The position numbers and the translations under genes are program-made. A stretch of DNA of 64,000 nucleotides from Zygnema cylindricum (taxonomy: Eukaryota; Streptophyta; Zygnematophyceae; Zygnematales; Zygnemataceae): contig JBBHKE010003094.1 in the NCBI GenBank assembly GCA_037447655.1, positions 62,001 to 126,000 on the forward strand, written 5' to 3'. Under the pieces are notes generated by a model, which had not been told where the DNA came from, did not search any database, and saw nothing but the letters and a program-made list of their open reading frames with translations. Numbering within the stretch: the stretch's first letter is position 1; each line of letters begins with the position of its first letter. Shown here piece after piece: positions 47,947 to 58,951 of this stretch.

Positions 47947-48556
47947 AAAAAGGATTTCCAAAAGCATTTTGTGAAGAGACTAAAGAAGATGGTAATGGAT
48001 ATCCTATGTACAGGAGACGAAATAATGGTCGTGTTATTACAAAAAATGGGAAAACTCTTGATAATCAATTTGTCGTTCCATACAATCCTTGGTTTCGCAC
48101 AAATATAACTATCACATTAATGTCGAAGTTTGCTCCACAGTTGCATCGATCAAATATTTGTACAAGTATGTTTACAAAGGGCATGATCGTGCTGCAGTCT
48201 TATTGCGAAACAACGAGCCCAAAGATGAAATTCAACAATACTTAGATGCCTGATACGTATTCGCATCGGAATCATGTTGGAGATTGTTCGAGTTCCCTTT
48301 ACAAGCTAAGTCTCACACTGTAGAAAAGCTTCCCGTGCATTTACCTCATCAACAAATGGTTACGTTTCATGCAACTGAAAATGCGTCAACAGTTTTGAAT
48401 CGTGTTTCGTCTACGTAACTTACAAGCTACTTCGACTTATGTGCCAATGATGAGACCGCACGATTTCTTTTATATTCGGAAATCCCTTAACATTACATTT
48501 GGAAGAATAAGTCAAGGCAAAAGCGAGCAAGAGTTAATCAAAGTATCATAGGGAGA

Positions 48557-48835
48557 ATGGTTACCTGCTCACCCATTGAACCAGAACGTTATTACCTGCG
48601 TTTGTTACTTTGCTATCGACGAGGACCAACGTCATTTAAAGATTTGTGTACTATCGAAGGTGTCGAGTATGCCACATTTGCAGAAGCTGCAAGTGCAATG
48701 GGACTTCGCGATGATGATGTAGAGTGGGAAAAATGCATGGAAGAAGCGGTATCGTTCCAAATGCCAAAACAACTCCGACACCTGTTTGCCACAATTCTCC
48801 TCTGCGCTAATTTTCAATCCGCAAAATCATTATGA
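48557..48835 (+). pseudogene. Region between Rep and helicase, left copy
   Basis: PIEPERYYLRLLLCYRRGPT and TFAEAASAMGLRDDD are typical of the linker before the Pif1 domain. It stops at 48835 (TGG to TGA), 61 bp before the Copia derivative. Confidence 0.85.
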
Positions 48836-48896
48836 GAAAATCACTTCAAAGATATGTCTGAGGATATCCATTATAGAAATCGCGCCAATTACACAG

Positions 48897-50076
48897 TGTT
48901 GATATTTGTGTATTTTCTAGGTCTGTAAATATGATAGAAAAAGGCAGAGGCAGTCTGCCTCTAACTCCCCTCTCCAAGCCCCCACACTTGTTGTAGTCAC
49001 TGAAGGCTGGATAGGAAGCTAGAGCCATGGCTGCCTAATCTCTCTAGAGAAGACATGGGGTAAATTAGGTAGACTTAACAAAAGTTAGTTGACTGACCCA
49101 AGAATTGATCCTGGTCCCTGCCGTCGATCAATTTGAAGTAGCCGTAAGCTCTAGCCGTTAAGTCTAGGACACATATTACGATATATAGGGTTTGATAAAT
49201 ACATAAATCGTTACAAGTAGATTAATTCGTTTAACGACGAATAGATACTTAGCGCATAGATACAGTTTGTTTTAGTACGAAGTACGGTATGGGGACAGAA
49301 CGGATATTGCGCATTTGTTTCGACATCGAAAAAAATACCGCGCGTCGAATTTCAGCGGCTAGGATTATAGCCGGTTTTGATCGGACGGCCGCGATAGGCG
49401 CCGCGATCACGGAAAAAGGCATTTTTGGCGTTTTGCGGTCTTTGCCACGTCAAATGACACGTGGCGTGATAACATTGGATTACGGGAATTCCGGAGATTA
49501 CATGAACTAATCCTGATTTGACACGTGTCGACTTTTTGGCCATGTCGTACAATGGTCGTACATAAAGTACACCGGCACCTGTACTATTCTGTACGACACA
49601 CTAATTTGATTGGTGTCGTACTTCAGTAGATAGAGTTTTTGAGGGGGAATAAGACTTAGAAAATTTTGGGTAGGTTGTTGCCTCTCCCAGAGAGCACCCT
49701 GTATAAATTACAACTTTGGCCAGCCATAACCATCAATTTACTTGACCATTTTCATTGATTCTTTTTGCTGCCGACTCAGGGGATTCGAGGCTACACAATG
49801 GTGTAGTCGGTCAGAGTTTTTCTCTGCCAGGGTGGCTGCATTTCTAAGGGAAAGTCAAAGTGGGTGAATGTGTCCAAATCTCATATTCAAACTTTGCATT
49901 CTGTGGTGGTACTGAGCACACAGAAAGTGTTATTTCACAGGGGTGAATATATATTGGGGTTCTGACTGTCAAGGGGTCAGTCATTTGGGTTTATATCAAC
50001 TTGGAGTCGGCACTATCTAGATTAGCTTCTTTTGGATCTGCTTACTCTGCAAGCCAATGAAGGTCTCAGAGTGTCA
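48897..50076 (+). repeat. Copia derivative 5' LTR
   Basis: 1180 bp, TGTTGATATT to GTGTCA. Confidence 0.9.
49095..49170 (-). other. tRNA-like segment in the derivative's 5' LTR
   Basis: On the minus strand it has a 5-bp T-stem CCAGG/CTTGG with the 7-nt loop ATCAATT (B-box-like) and an upstream GGCTAGAGC resembling a D-arm end. It is antisense to the element, as in the other Copia family, and at a similar distance from the LTR start. Confidence 0.35.
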
Positions 50077-50089
50077 GGTTATGGGCCCA
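50077..50089 (+). other. Primer-binding site of the Copia derivative, containing the gag ATG
   Basis: GGTTATGGGCCCA, identical to the PBS of the other Copia element; ATG at 50081-50083. Confidence 0.75.
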
Positions 50090-51395
50090 CCATCTAGGGT
50101 GCCTATGTTCGATAGAACAGACTTCACTTATTGGGATTATACAATAACGGGATTGCTTTTCGAGAAGTACTTATGGGGAATTATTTCGGGACAAGTGAGA
50201 TCTCCGCCACCTGGCTTTGGAGGAGCTTACTATGGAGATTCATCTGAGGCTGTTTAGAATTTCAACCGGAGTTCAGATGCAACGGAAGGTGAAGGGAAAA
50301 ATATTTCCGTGGATGGGGAAATAGGGGAGAAGGAAAAAGGGACACTTATGGTGAGGAGAGCTAGGCTCTCAGCTATGGTACCACTTGTAGGGATTAAAAC
50401 TGAAGAAAATGACAGAAAAATATGGGAATACAAAAACACTATAGCAAAACATCTTATACTTAGATATGTGTCTAAGTCCATAGCTATTAAAACAGGAAAT
50501 AAAGACCTACGTTTATAAAGGCGGTAGCATGATATAGTTTTAGAATGATATTGTTGCGTTATATGTTCAGCTTACTAGTGCGGGATATGTAGAATCTGAG
50601 GAAAGTAAGATTAATACACTACTTATAAAACTCCCAGATGAGTATGAAAACATCATTTGTCGTAGGCAGGCAATGGATGGCTCCTCATGGACTTGGAGCT
50701 TTACCATGGGGATAATTCTTGTGAGGGAAAGCACTTTGGAGCTTCATAGGGGAAGGGAGAGGGTCAATGCATTTTCAGCTTGTGGTGATTGGCGGAAGCG
50801 TGATGAGAGGAACGGCGGTGACGAGCGGAAGCGTGATGAGAGGAACGGTGGTGATGAGCGAAAGCGTGATGAGAGAAACAAAGACAAAGGTAAACCTTAT
50901 CAGAACTTTGGTGGAAAAAGAGGGAGTGGAAAAGAAAGGGGAGCATTGAAAAAGGGGGTTTGCTTCTATTGTAGGGAACCGGATCATTATATGGAGGAAT
51001 GCCCTTGTTTGGAAAAACTTAGAAGTTGGAATGTGGATGAGGAGGAAGAAGGGGAAGAGGAGAAAGAGGATGAAGATATTTTAGATCTCCTCCGAAGTAG
51101 TAGTATGGGGAAGAGAGAAAAGCACACAGAAATTCCACTAAAGCAACAGTGTGCTTTTCGAGGTATAAGGGAAGTAAAGAGGGAGGAGGTACTTGAGGAT
51201 GTCGAGGAGTGTAGAGTGTATGACTTAGAAATGAGAAAGTCAGATCTACGATCCATAAGTGAAAACGGGAAAGATAAAATTAATGAGGATAATTTTATAG
51301 ATAATAGGGAAACAGAAAACTGGTCGGAAAGGGAGACTTCCAACGGATTCCGAGGAAAGGGGAGAAGTGAAACTCGAAGAGGTTTTGAAGGATAG
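50081..51395 (+). pseudogene. gag of the Copia derivative
   Basis: Pieces 50081-50257 (MGPPSRVPMFDRTDFTYW, LWGIISGQVRSPPPGFGG), 50309-50518 and 50673-51395. The last is 240 codons and holds three copies of a KRDERNGGDE repeat and an intact CCHC zinc knuckle (CFYCREPDHYMEEC), then an acidic stretch. Stops break the first two pieces. Confidence 0.82.
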
Positions 51396-51900
51396 GGGAG
51401 AAGAGAAATATTTGATTAAAGGTTTAGGGGAGAAGAAATATTTATTGGGAATTAAAACAGAAACTGATAGTGGAAAGAAATCCATGGGAGAAAGTGAGGA
51501 AAGTTTAATTTTTGCGGGTAATGGGTTTGACATCGCTAAAGGGAGTGATGGTATTTATGAAGGTGTGCCTGTAAAAGGGTTAACATCTAGGTATATGTTG
51601 CAGATTGGAGATGGAACTGGCTGTTTGGATTGCAAGAGAGAAATCGGGTTGTGTGTGGATGAAAAAGTGATGAGGTGGACAAAATCTTTGCTCGGGGTTA
51701 TGAAAATTGCGATGCTTAATAAAATATGTGATCAGCAAGATGGAATTTTTATTTCAGCTCATCTAATGGACCTTTTAAAATGTGAGGGTATTGGCATAAA
51801 GGTCTATAAAGAGAAAAGGAAAAGGAAAAGAGAAAAAAAAATGGGAGGGAGTATTTTGGTTTTTTTTTTGTGTGTGGGAGTTGCAAGGAAAATAGACTAG
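51367..51900 (+). pseudogene. Remnant of pol / RNase H in the Copia derivative
   Basis: Reads YMLQIGDGTGC, MRWTKSLLG and CDQQDGIFISAHLMD, recognisable against the RNase H of the other element (YVLQIGSGACC, LMWVKSLLEKLG, CDNQAAISI). The catalytic Asp and Glu contexts are lost. It ends 14 bp before the LTR. Confidence 0.7.
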
Positions 51901-51913
51901 AAAATAAGGGGAG

Positions 51914-53129
51914 TGTTGATAATTGTGTATTTTCTAGGTCTGTAAATAGGATAGAAAAAGGCAGAGGCAGTATGCCTCTAACTCCCCTCTCCAAGCCCCC
52001 ACACTTGTTGTAGTCACTGAAGGCTGATAGGGAGCTAGAGCCATGGCTGCTTAAGCTCTCTAGAGAAGACTTGGGGTAAATTAGGTAGACTTAACAAAAG
52101 TTAGTTGACGGACCTAGGAATTGATCCTGGTCCCTGCCGTCCGTCAATTTGAAGTAGCCGTTAGCTCTAGCCGTTAAGTCTAGGACACATATTACGATAT
52201 ATAGGGTTTGATAAATATATAAATCGTTACATGTAGATTAATTCGTTTAACGACGAATAGATACTTAGCGCATAGATACAGTTTGTTTTAGTACGAAGTA
52301 CGGTATGGGGACAGAACAGATACCGCGCATTTGTTTCGATATCGAAACAAATACCGGGCGTCGAATTTGAGCGGCTATGATTATTGCCGGTTTTGATCGG
52401 ACGGCCGCGATAGGCGCCGCGATCACGGAAAAGGCATTTTTGGCGTTTTGCGGTCTTTGCCACGTCAGATGACACGTGGCGTGATAACATTGGATTACGG
52501 GAATTCCGGAGATTACATGAACTAATCTTGATTTGACACGTGTCGACTTTTTGGCCATGTCGTACAATGGTTGTACATAAAGTACACCGGCACCTGTACT
52601 TTTTTGTAAGACACAGTAATTTGATTGGTGTCGTACTTCAGTAGATAGAGTTTTAGAGGGGGAATAGGGCTTAGAAAATTTTGGGTAGGTAGCTGCCTCT
52701 CCCAGAGAGCACCCTGTATAAATGGCAAACTTTGGCCAGCCTTAACTATCAATTTACTTGACCAATTTCAGTGATTCTTTTTGCTGCGGACTACTTGACC
52801 ATTTTCAGTGATTCTTTTTGCTGCGGACTCACGAGAGTCCAGGATACACAATGGTGTAGTCGGTCAGAGTTTTTCTCTGCCAGGGTGGCTGCATTTCTAA
52901 GGGAAAGTCAAAGTGGGTGAATGTATCCAAATCTCAAATTCAAACTTTGCATTCTGTGGTGGAACTGAGCACACAGAAAGTGTTATTTCACAGGGGAGAA
53001 TATATATTGGGGTTCTGACTGTCAAGGGGTTATTCATTTGGGTTTATATCGACTTGGAGTCGGCACTATCTAGATTAGCTTCTTTTGGATGTGCTTACTC
53101 TGAGGGCCAATAGAGGTCTCAGAGTTTCA
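51914..53129 (+). repeat. Copia derivative 3' LTR
   Basis: 1216 bp, TGTTGATAAT to GTTTCA; longer by a tandem 36-bp repeat (GTGATTCTTTTTGCTGCGGA region) near 52765-52835. Confidence 0.9.
52111..52186 (-). other. tRNA-like segment in the derivative's 3' LTR
   Basis: Counterpart of 49095-49170 with a few changes. Confidence 0.35.
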
Positions 53130-53189
53130 CACAGCTCATGAGTCGCGTATAATGAGAATCTTCAACGTGAAGAAGAATACGAGACATTA

Positions 53190-54411
53190 TTGGACATCGA
53201 ACAATTCCTACGTGGGGGTGGTAAATCACTCATGGATTATCCTACTCTACCTCTATTATCACACTATCTAGAGCTACTCATTTGCCAAACACAAAAACGA
53301 AATCCATTAATAGATGCTGAAAAATCCTATAACGTTGAAGACATGATACGAGTGTTATCTTCAGTCTTCACACTCAATGTGGAACAGAAAAAAATCATAT
53401 GATGTAATTAAAAATGCAGTACAAGATGTTTCGAAGGCCCAAACTTGCTACTTTCTTGATGGACTAGGAGGAAGAGGCAAGTCATTCGTCATAGAGAAGA
53501 TTTTGGCAAAAGTGCGTACTGACGGCAAAATAGCTATCGCTGTTGCTGCGAGTGGTATAGTAGCATTGTTATTGATAGGAGGAAAGACAACGCACTCAAG
53601 GCTTAAGCTTACGTTAGATATAGATGCACAATCTACATGTAATATCTCTTCTCAATCAGATCTTGCAGAGCTATTGCGTCAAACCTCTCTAATCATTCGG
53701 GATGAAGTTTCTATGTCCTATCGACATCTACTTGAGGCAGTGGATAGAACATTGCAAGATTTACTAGAAAATTCGAAATCATTTGGGAATGTGGTGTTTT
53801 TGATAGCGGGCGACTTTCGTTAATGCCTCCTGGTTATTGAAAAAGCCACAGATGCTCAAATCATCGCAGCATGCGTGAAAAACAGCCCCCTATGGCAAAA
53901 GTTCAAACAACTTCGTTTAAAAATCAATATGCGGGTTCGCACGGCTCAAGATGACATTACCGCCTCAACACTCCAAGAATTTGCCGACTTTTTGCTTCAG
54001 GTTGGGGAGGGGCGGCACGTACCACACTCACAATTATCATCAGAGTACATTAAGCTCCTAAAAGATATTGTTCTACATAGAACCAATGACACGAATACAA
54101 ACTTGGAGAACCTCATTCAATGCACTTTTCCAAATGTAACAACGCAGTACATTCGCGATGCATACTTCTCAGATCGTGCTATACTATCTCCTCGCAATGT
54201 GGATGTTAACATCGTCAACAACTTGGTGATGAGAAAAATACCAGAACAAGAGCATGAATACATTTCTGTGGACTCAGTGGAAATCGAAGAACCTGATCAA
54301 CAATTATTGTTGCCACAAGAGTTCTTCAACTCCTTAACGATCAGTGGCATCCCACCGCACAACCTCAAACTAAAAACATGTATATCGATTATTCTCCTGA
54401 CCTCATTATAA
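53190..54411 (+). pseudogene. Pif1-type helicase, left copy
   Basis: Frames 53190-53402, 53377-53823 and 53875-54411 encode NVEQKK, the altered Walker A GLGGRGKS, Walker B IIRDEVSMSYRHL, VFLIAGDFR, WQKFKQLRLKINMR and SGIPPHNLKLK. Two frame breaks separate the pieces. Confidence 0.87.
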
Positions 54412-54668
54412 GACAGTAATTTAAGTCTCTATATATCGATATGAAAATTTATATAATCGATTATTCACAATCCATTATGCTTATGTTTAAATCAAGATTA
54501 ACTTAAATAACATAGTTATATCTTAAATACATTATATAACATAAAATCAAATTAATGCAAGCTCATGTGGTTATTTATCTTTTGAAACATCGGTAAAAAT
54601 ATGCGCAATTTGTAATTTCGATAATAAAAATCATATTAACAGAAAATGTATAATCAGATATCGAATAC
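54412..54668. other. AT-rich break in the helicase gene, left copy
   Basis: About 257 bp very rich in A and T with ATATCGAT words; mirrored at 55571-55814 in the right copy. It is either an intron or an old insertion that predates the duplication. Splice signals are not clear. Confidence 0.55.
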
Positions 54669-54911
54669 ATGTTAATAAACGTTTATCTATTTGAAACTGG
54701 TACACCTATCATTCTACTGCGTAATATCAATGGTGAAAATGGATTTTGTAATGGAACCAAACTCCGAGTGGTGGGTCTTTCCAAAAATTGCATACACGCA
54801 AGAATACTCACTGGTGTTGCACGAAACACCGAAATTTTTATTCCACGTATACCGATGATCAACAACGAAAAAAATTTGCCATTCCAAATCAAACGACGAC
54901 AATTTCCAGTA
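54669..54911 (+). pseudogene. Helicase C-terminal piece, left copy, truncated
   Basis: GTPIILLRNINGENGFCNGT continues the helicase after a 258-bp AT-rich break present in both copies. Homology to the right copy ends at about 54911-54916, so motifs V and VI are absent here. Confidence 0.85.
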
Positions 54912-54922
54912 CAAGACAAAAA

Positions 54923-54939
54923 TGCCTGTTACACGGGCA
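54923..54939 (-). other. Helitron 3' terminal hairpin
   Basis: TGCCTGT-TAC-ACGGGCA, 7-bp stem with one G-U pair, 3-nt loop. On the minus strand it lies 11 nt before CTTG|T at 54912/54911. Confidence 0.65.
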
Positions 54940-55039
54940 AGGTTCGTGTTGTGTGCGTTTATGCTCGTTTTGAGTTTTAATATACTGATATTTGGGAACA
55001 ACTGCAGGTGGGTCTTTTGATAAATTATACAAATGTAAT

Positions 55040-55570
55040 TTATATATGTGGGAAAAACAACCATAGGGTGTTTTGATTTACAGCACAAATATAGACAATT
55101 TTAAACCGAGAGAATGTCTCACGTGAGATGTCATTCTTGGTATACGTTCCGTTTTCATCCTCAAGTATCGGTTCTTCAATCAACACTTTTACATTGGCGC
55201 GTGAAGTGACCCGGGACAATGCCACATATAGTTGTCCGTGTGCAAACACTGATTGGGGCAAATAAAGACCCAAGTGGTGTATAGATTGTCTTTGTGCTTT
55301 GTTGATTGTCATAGCAATTCCCACTTGTAATGGAAATTGTAGTCGTTTGATTTGGAATGGCAAAGTTTTTTCGTTGCTGATCATCGATATACGTGGAATA
55401 AAAATTTTGGTGTTTCGTGCAACACCAGTGAGTATTCTTGCGTGAATGCAATTTTTGGAAAGACCCACCACTCGGAGTTTGGTTCCATTACAAAGTCCAT
55501 TTTCACCATTGATATTACGCAGTAGAATGATAGGTGTACCAGTTTCAAATAGATAAACGTTAATTAACAT
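55040..55570 (-). pseudogene. Helicase C-terminus, right copy
   Basis: 177 codons with GTPIILLRNINGENGLCNGT, GIAMTINKAQRQS (motif V; usual Gly replaced by Arg) and LYVALSRVTSRANVKVLI (motif VI). The stop at 55040 is about 130 bp before the Helitron 3' end. Confidence 0.88.
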
Positions 55571-55814
55571 GTATTCGATATCTGATTATACATTTTCTGT
55601 TAATATGATTTTTATTATCGAAATTACAAATTGCGCATATTTTTACCGATGTTTCAAAAGATAAATAACCACATGACTTGCATTAATTTGATTTATGTTA
55701 AAGAACGTGTATTTAATATATAATTATGTTATTTAAGATAGTTTTGATTTAATCATAGGCATAGTGGATTGTGGATAATTGATTATATTAATTTTTATAT
55801 TGATATTTAGAGAC

Positions 55815-56827
55815 TTAAAAAACTGTATGATAAATGAGGTTAGGAGAATAATTGATGTACATGTTTTTAGTTTTGAGGTTGTGCGGTGGGATGCCACTGA
55901 TTGTTAAGGAGTTGAGGAATTCTTGTGGCAACAACAATTGTTGATTAGGTTCTTCGATCTCCACTGAGTCTACATAAATGTATTCATACTCTTGTTCAGG
56001 TATTTTCCTCATCACCAAGTCGTTGATGATGTTAACATCCACATTGCGAGGAGATAGTATAACACGATATAAGAATTATGCATCGCGAATGTATTGCGTT
56101 GTTACGTTGGGAAAGGTGCATTGAATGAGGTTCCCCAAGTTTGTATTCGTGTCATTGCTTCTATGTAGCACTATATCTTTTGGGAGCTTTATGTATTCTG
56201 GTGCTAACTGTGGGTGTGGTTCGTGTCGCCCCTCCCCAACTTGAAGCAAGAAGTCGACGAATTCCTCAAGTGTTGAGGCAGCTATGTCATCTTGAGTTGT
56301 GCGAACACGCATATTTATTTTTAGACGAAGTAGTTTGAATTTTTGCCATAGGGGGGTGTTTTTTACGATTGCTACGATGATTTGAGCATCTGTGATTTTT
56401 TGAAAAACTGGGAGGCATTGACGAAAGAGGCCCGCTATGAGAAACACTACATTCCCAAATAGTTTTTGATTTTTTCGTAAATCTTGCAATGTTTTATCCA
56501 TTCCCTCAATTAGATGTCGATAAGACATAGAAACTTCATCACAAACGATTAGAAAAGTTTTACGCAATAGCTCTGCAAGATCTGATTGAGAAAGATATTG
56601 CATGTAGATTAAGCGTATATATCTAATGGAAGCTTAAATCGAGAGTGCGTTGTCTTTCCTCCAGTCAATAACAATACTGCTATACCACTTGCAGCAACGA
56701 CGATAGCTATTTTGCCGTTAGTACGCACTTTTGCCAAAATCTTCTCTATGACGAATGACTTTCCTGTTCCTCCTGGTCCATCAAGAAAGAAGCAAGTTTC
56801 GGCCTTTATAACAATCTTGTACTGCAT
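55815..56827 (-). pseudogene. Pif1-type helicase core, right copy
   Basis: 56827-56609 has CFFLDGPGGTGKSFVIEKIL (Walker A at residues 17-24) and VAASGIAVLLLTGGKTTHS (motif Ia); 56603-56076 has Walker B and VVFLIAG; 56042-55815 ends SGIPPHNLK. Two small breaks. It keeps a normal Walker A, unlike the left copy. Confidence 0.88.
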
Positions 56828-57828
56828 TTGTAACTACGTCATATGCTTCTTTTTGTTCCACATTGAGTGTGGTGACTGAAGATAACACTCGTGTCATGTC
56901 TTCAAGGTTGTAGAATTTTTCGGCATCTATTAATGGATTTCGTTTTTGTGTTTCACAAATGAGTAGTTCTAGATAGTGTGACAATTGGGGTAGAGTAGGA
57001 TAATCCATAAGTGATTTACCGCCCCCACGTAGGAATTGTTCGATGTCCAATAAAGTCTCATATTCTTCTTCTCGTTGAAGATTCTCATTATTATGCGACT
57101 CATGAGCTGTGTAATTCGCGCGATTTTTATATTGGATATCCTTAGAGATATCTTTGAAATGCTTTGCCCATAATGATTTTGCAGATTGAAGATTAGCGTA
57201 GAGGAGGATTGTGGCAAATAGGTGTCGGAATTGTTTTGACATTTGGAACGATACCGCTTCTTCTATGCATTTTTCCCACTCTACATCATCATCGCAAAGT
57301 CCCATTGCACTTGCGGCTTCAGCAAATGTGGCATACTCGACAACTTCGATAGTACACAAATCTTTATATGACAGTGGTCCTCGTCGATAACTAAGTAACA
57401 AACGCAGGTAATAACATTCCGGTTCAATAGGTGAGCAGGTAACAATTCTCACTATGACACTTTGATTAACTCTTGCTCTTCTTCCAAATGTAATGTTTAG
57501 GGATTTCCGGATACAAAAGAAATCGTGCGGTCTCATCATTGGCACATAAGTCGAAGTAGCTTGTAAGTTTCGTAGACGAAGCACGATTCAAAACTGCTGA
57601 TGCATTTTCAGTTGCATGAAACGTAACCATTTGTTGATGAGGTAAATGCACGGGAAGCTTTTCTACAGTGTGAGACTTTGCTTGTAAAGGGAACTCGAAC
57701 AATCTCCAACATGATTCCGATGCGGATACGTATCGGGCATCTAAGTGTTGTTGAATTTCATCTTTGGGCTCGTTGTTCCCCAATAACACTGCAGCACGAT
57801 CATGCCCTTTGTAAACATACTTGTACAA
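56781..57828 (-). pseudogene. Rep tyrosine region and linker to the helicase, right copy
   Basis: 57828-57466 starts MYKYVYKGHDRA, the Helitron two-tyrosine motif; a frame change leads into 57584-56781, which carries TFAEAASAMGL, NRANYTAHESHNNENL (the intact target of the left-arm retroelement) and SSVTTLNVEQKEAYDVV, the Q-motif of the helicase. Confidence 0.85.
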
Positions 57829-58032
57829 ATATTTGACCGATGCTACTGTGGAGCAAACTTCGACATTAATGTGACAGTTATATTTGTGCGAAAACCAAGG
57901 ATTCTATGGAACGACAAATTGATTATCAAGAGTTTTCCCATTTTTTGTAATAACACGACCATTATTTCGTCTCCTGTACATAGGATATCCATTACCATCT
58001 TCTTTAGTCTCTTTACAAAATGCTTTTGGAAA

Positions 58033-58749
58033 TCATTTTTTGCATTTACCCTCACGTAAACAACGCACGTCACATGGACCATGCATCATACATGTTGTCA
58101 CAGTTTTGTACAATTTTTTGTTCATGGGATCTGGAATCTCTGCTGAAGTGAACACGTCATATTCTGTGGGTGTTCGAGGTTTATCCTCATCAGCTAACAT
58201 TAGGAGAAAATGTGCATGAGGCAAACCGCGTTTTTGAAACTCAATCACGTGAATTCTCGCCACCTGTACTCCTAACGCACCGTTCGAAATGTCTTGAAGT
58301 ATAGCTTTCAACTTTAGTGAAAACACGCGCACAGTAATGTCAGGTCGGTTGGAGGCAATCTCTCTTGGTTGCAACGAATGTGCTATCTCTTTCCAATTAG
58401 GATTACATGTAACTGCTATAAATAAATCTGGCTTGCCGAGTGCGCGAACAATTGCCATGGCATTTTGGTATTGTTCCTGCATATATCTATCACCACCTGT
58501 GAAGCTTGGCGCTAAGATGATGTGTCGCCCTGTTCTTGAAAGCTCTTCGTTCCGGTGGTTTGCCACGGCATTATTTGTTGCCGAAATGTTTGCGTGAATT
58601 TGTTGCCTCGCTTCCTTGCTTACGGCAGATTGGTCGCGTGGTATCAAATCCATTAATCCCCCGTACAACTCTGCCGGCAAAGTACGTTGATTCTTGCGTG
58701 CTGGAACTAGAGTGGTTGTTGCTCCACTTTTGCATATTGGTCCACACAA
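58033..58749 (-). pseudogene. Helitron_like_N and HUH nuclease region, right copy
   Basis: 238 codons: AELYGGLMDLI, PSFTGGDRYMQEQYQNAMAI (residues 81-100), CNPNWKEI, and HAH at residues 178-180 in KRGLPHAHFLLM; then MMHGPCDVRCLREGKCKK and a TGA where the left copy has GGA. Confidence 0.9.
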
Positions 58750-58951
58750 TACTGTTGGAATAGGCGATCTGCTTTGTGTATTAAACTATTTTCTCCTACA
58801 CGCGTAAATAAGCCATAGGCTGCGTATGCTTTTGGGGATACACGTCTTCCATTTGTCATTATCAAACCAAAATGCCACCCGAGTTCACCATATGGAAATA
58901 AAAGTGGGTATAGGAGTGGGTCATATAATGCATGTGACTCAAAGATGCGCA

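Larger units (their letters stand above)
48897..53129 (+). mobile_element. Copia derivative with gag but without most of pol
   Basis: LTRs 48897-50076 and 51914-53129, TSD CACAG (48892-48896, 53130-53134), PBS 50077-50089, polypurine tract AAAATAAGGGGAG at 51901-51913. The 1.84-kb internal region has gag and an RNase H remnant; integrase and RT are missing. The empty site is intact in the right Helitron at 57107-57111. LTRs differ by roughly 4-5 percent by eye in the first 330 bp, so it is older than the other Copia element. Confidence 0.92.
35931..54911 (+). mobile_element. Helitron, left copy, with two nested retroelements
   Basis: The 5' end is TCAGTATATAAATAAGAG after an A, and the related uninterrupted site has A then T (34420/34421), which is the Helitron target AT. 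Without the two Copia insertions and the extra 0.7-kb tandem copy it matches the right copy over its length, ending in the helicase C-terminal part at about 54911; its last 100 or so codons and 3' terminus are missing. Contents in order: minisatellite, AT-rich leader, Rep-helicase gene on the plus strand. Confidence 0.8.
45188..54911 (+). pseudogene. Helitron Rep-helicase, left copy, interrupted
   Basis: Rolling-circle replication initiator fused to a Pif1 helicase. Pieces in order: basic N-terminus with KDRERK repeats (45188-45520), N-terminal region (45774-46841), Helitron_like_N (46956-47594), HUH region PHAHLLLML (from 47613), KYVYKGHDRA tyrosine region (about 48150-48200), post-Rep region (48557-48835), then, after the Copia derivative, the helicase (53190-54411, 54669-54911). 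Against the right copy it has at least eight nonsense changes. Walker A is altered to GLGGRGKS. It is non-functional as it stands. Confidence 0.88.
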
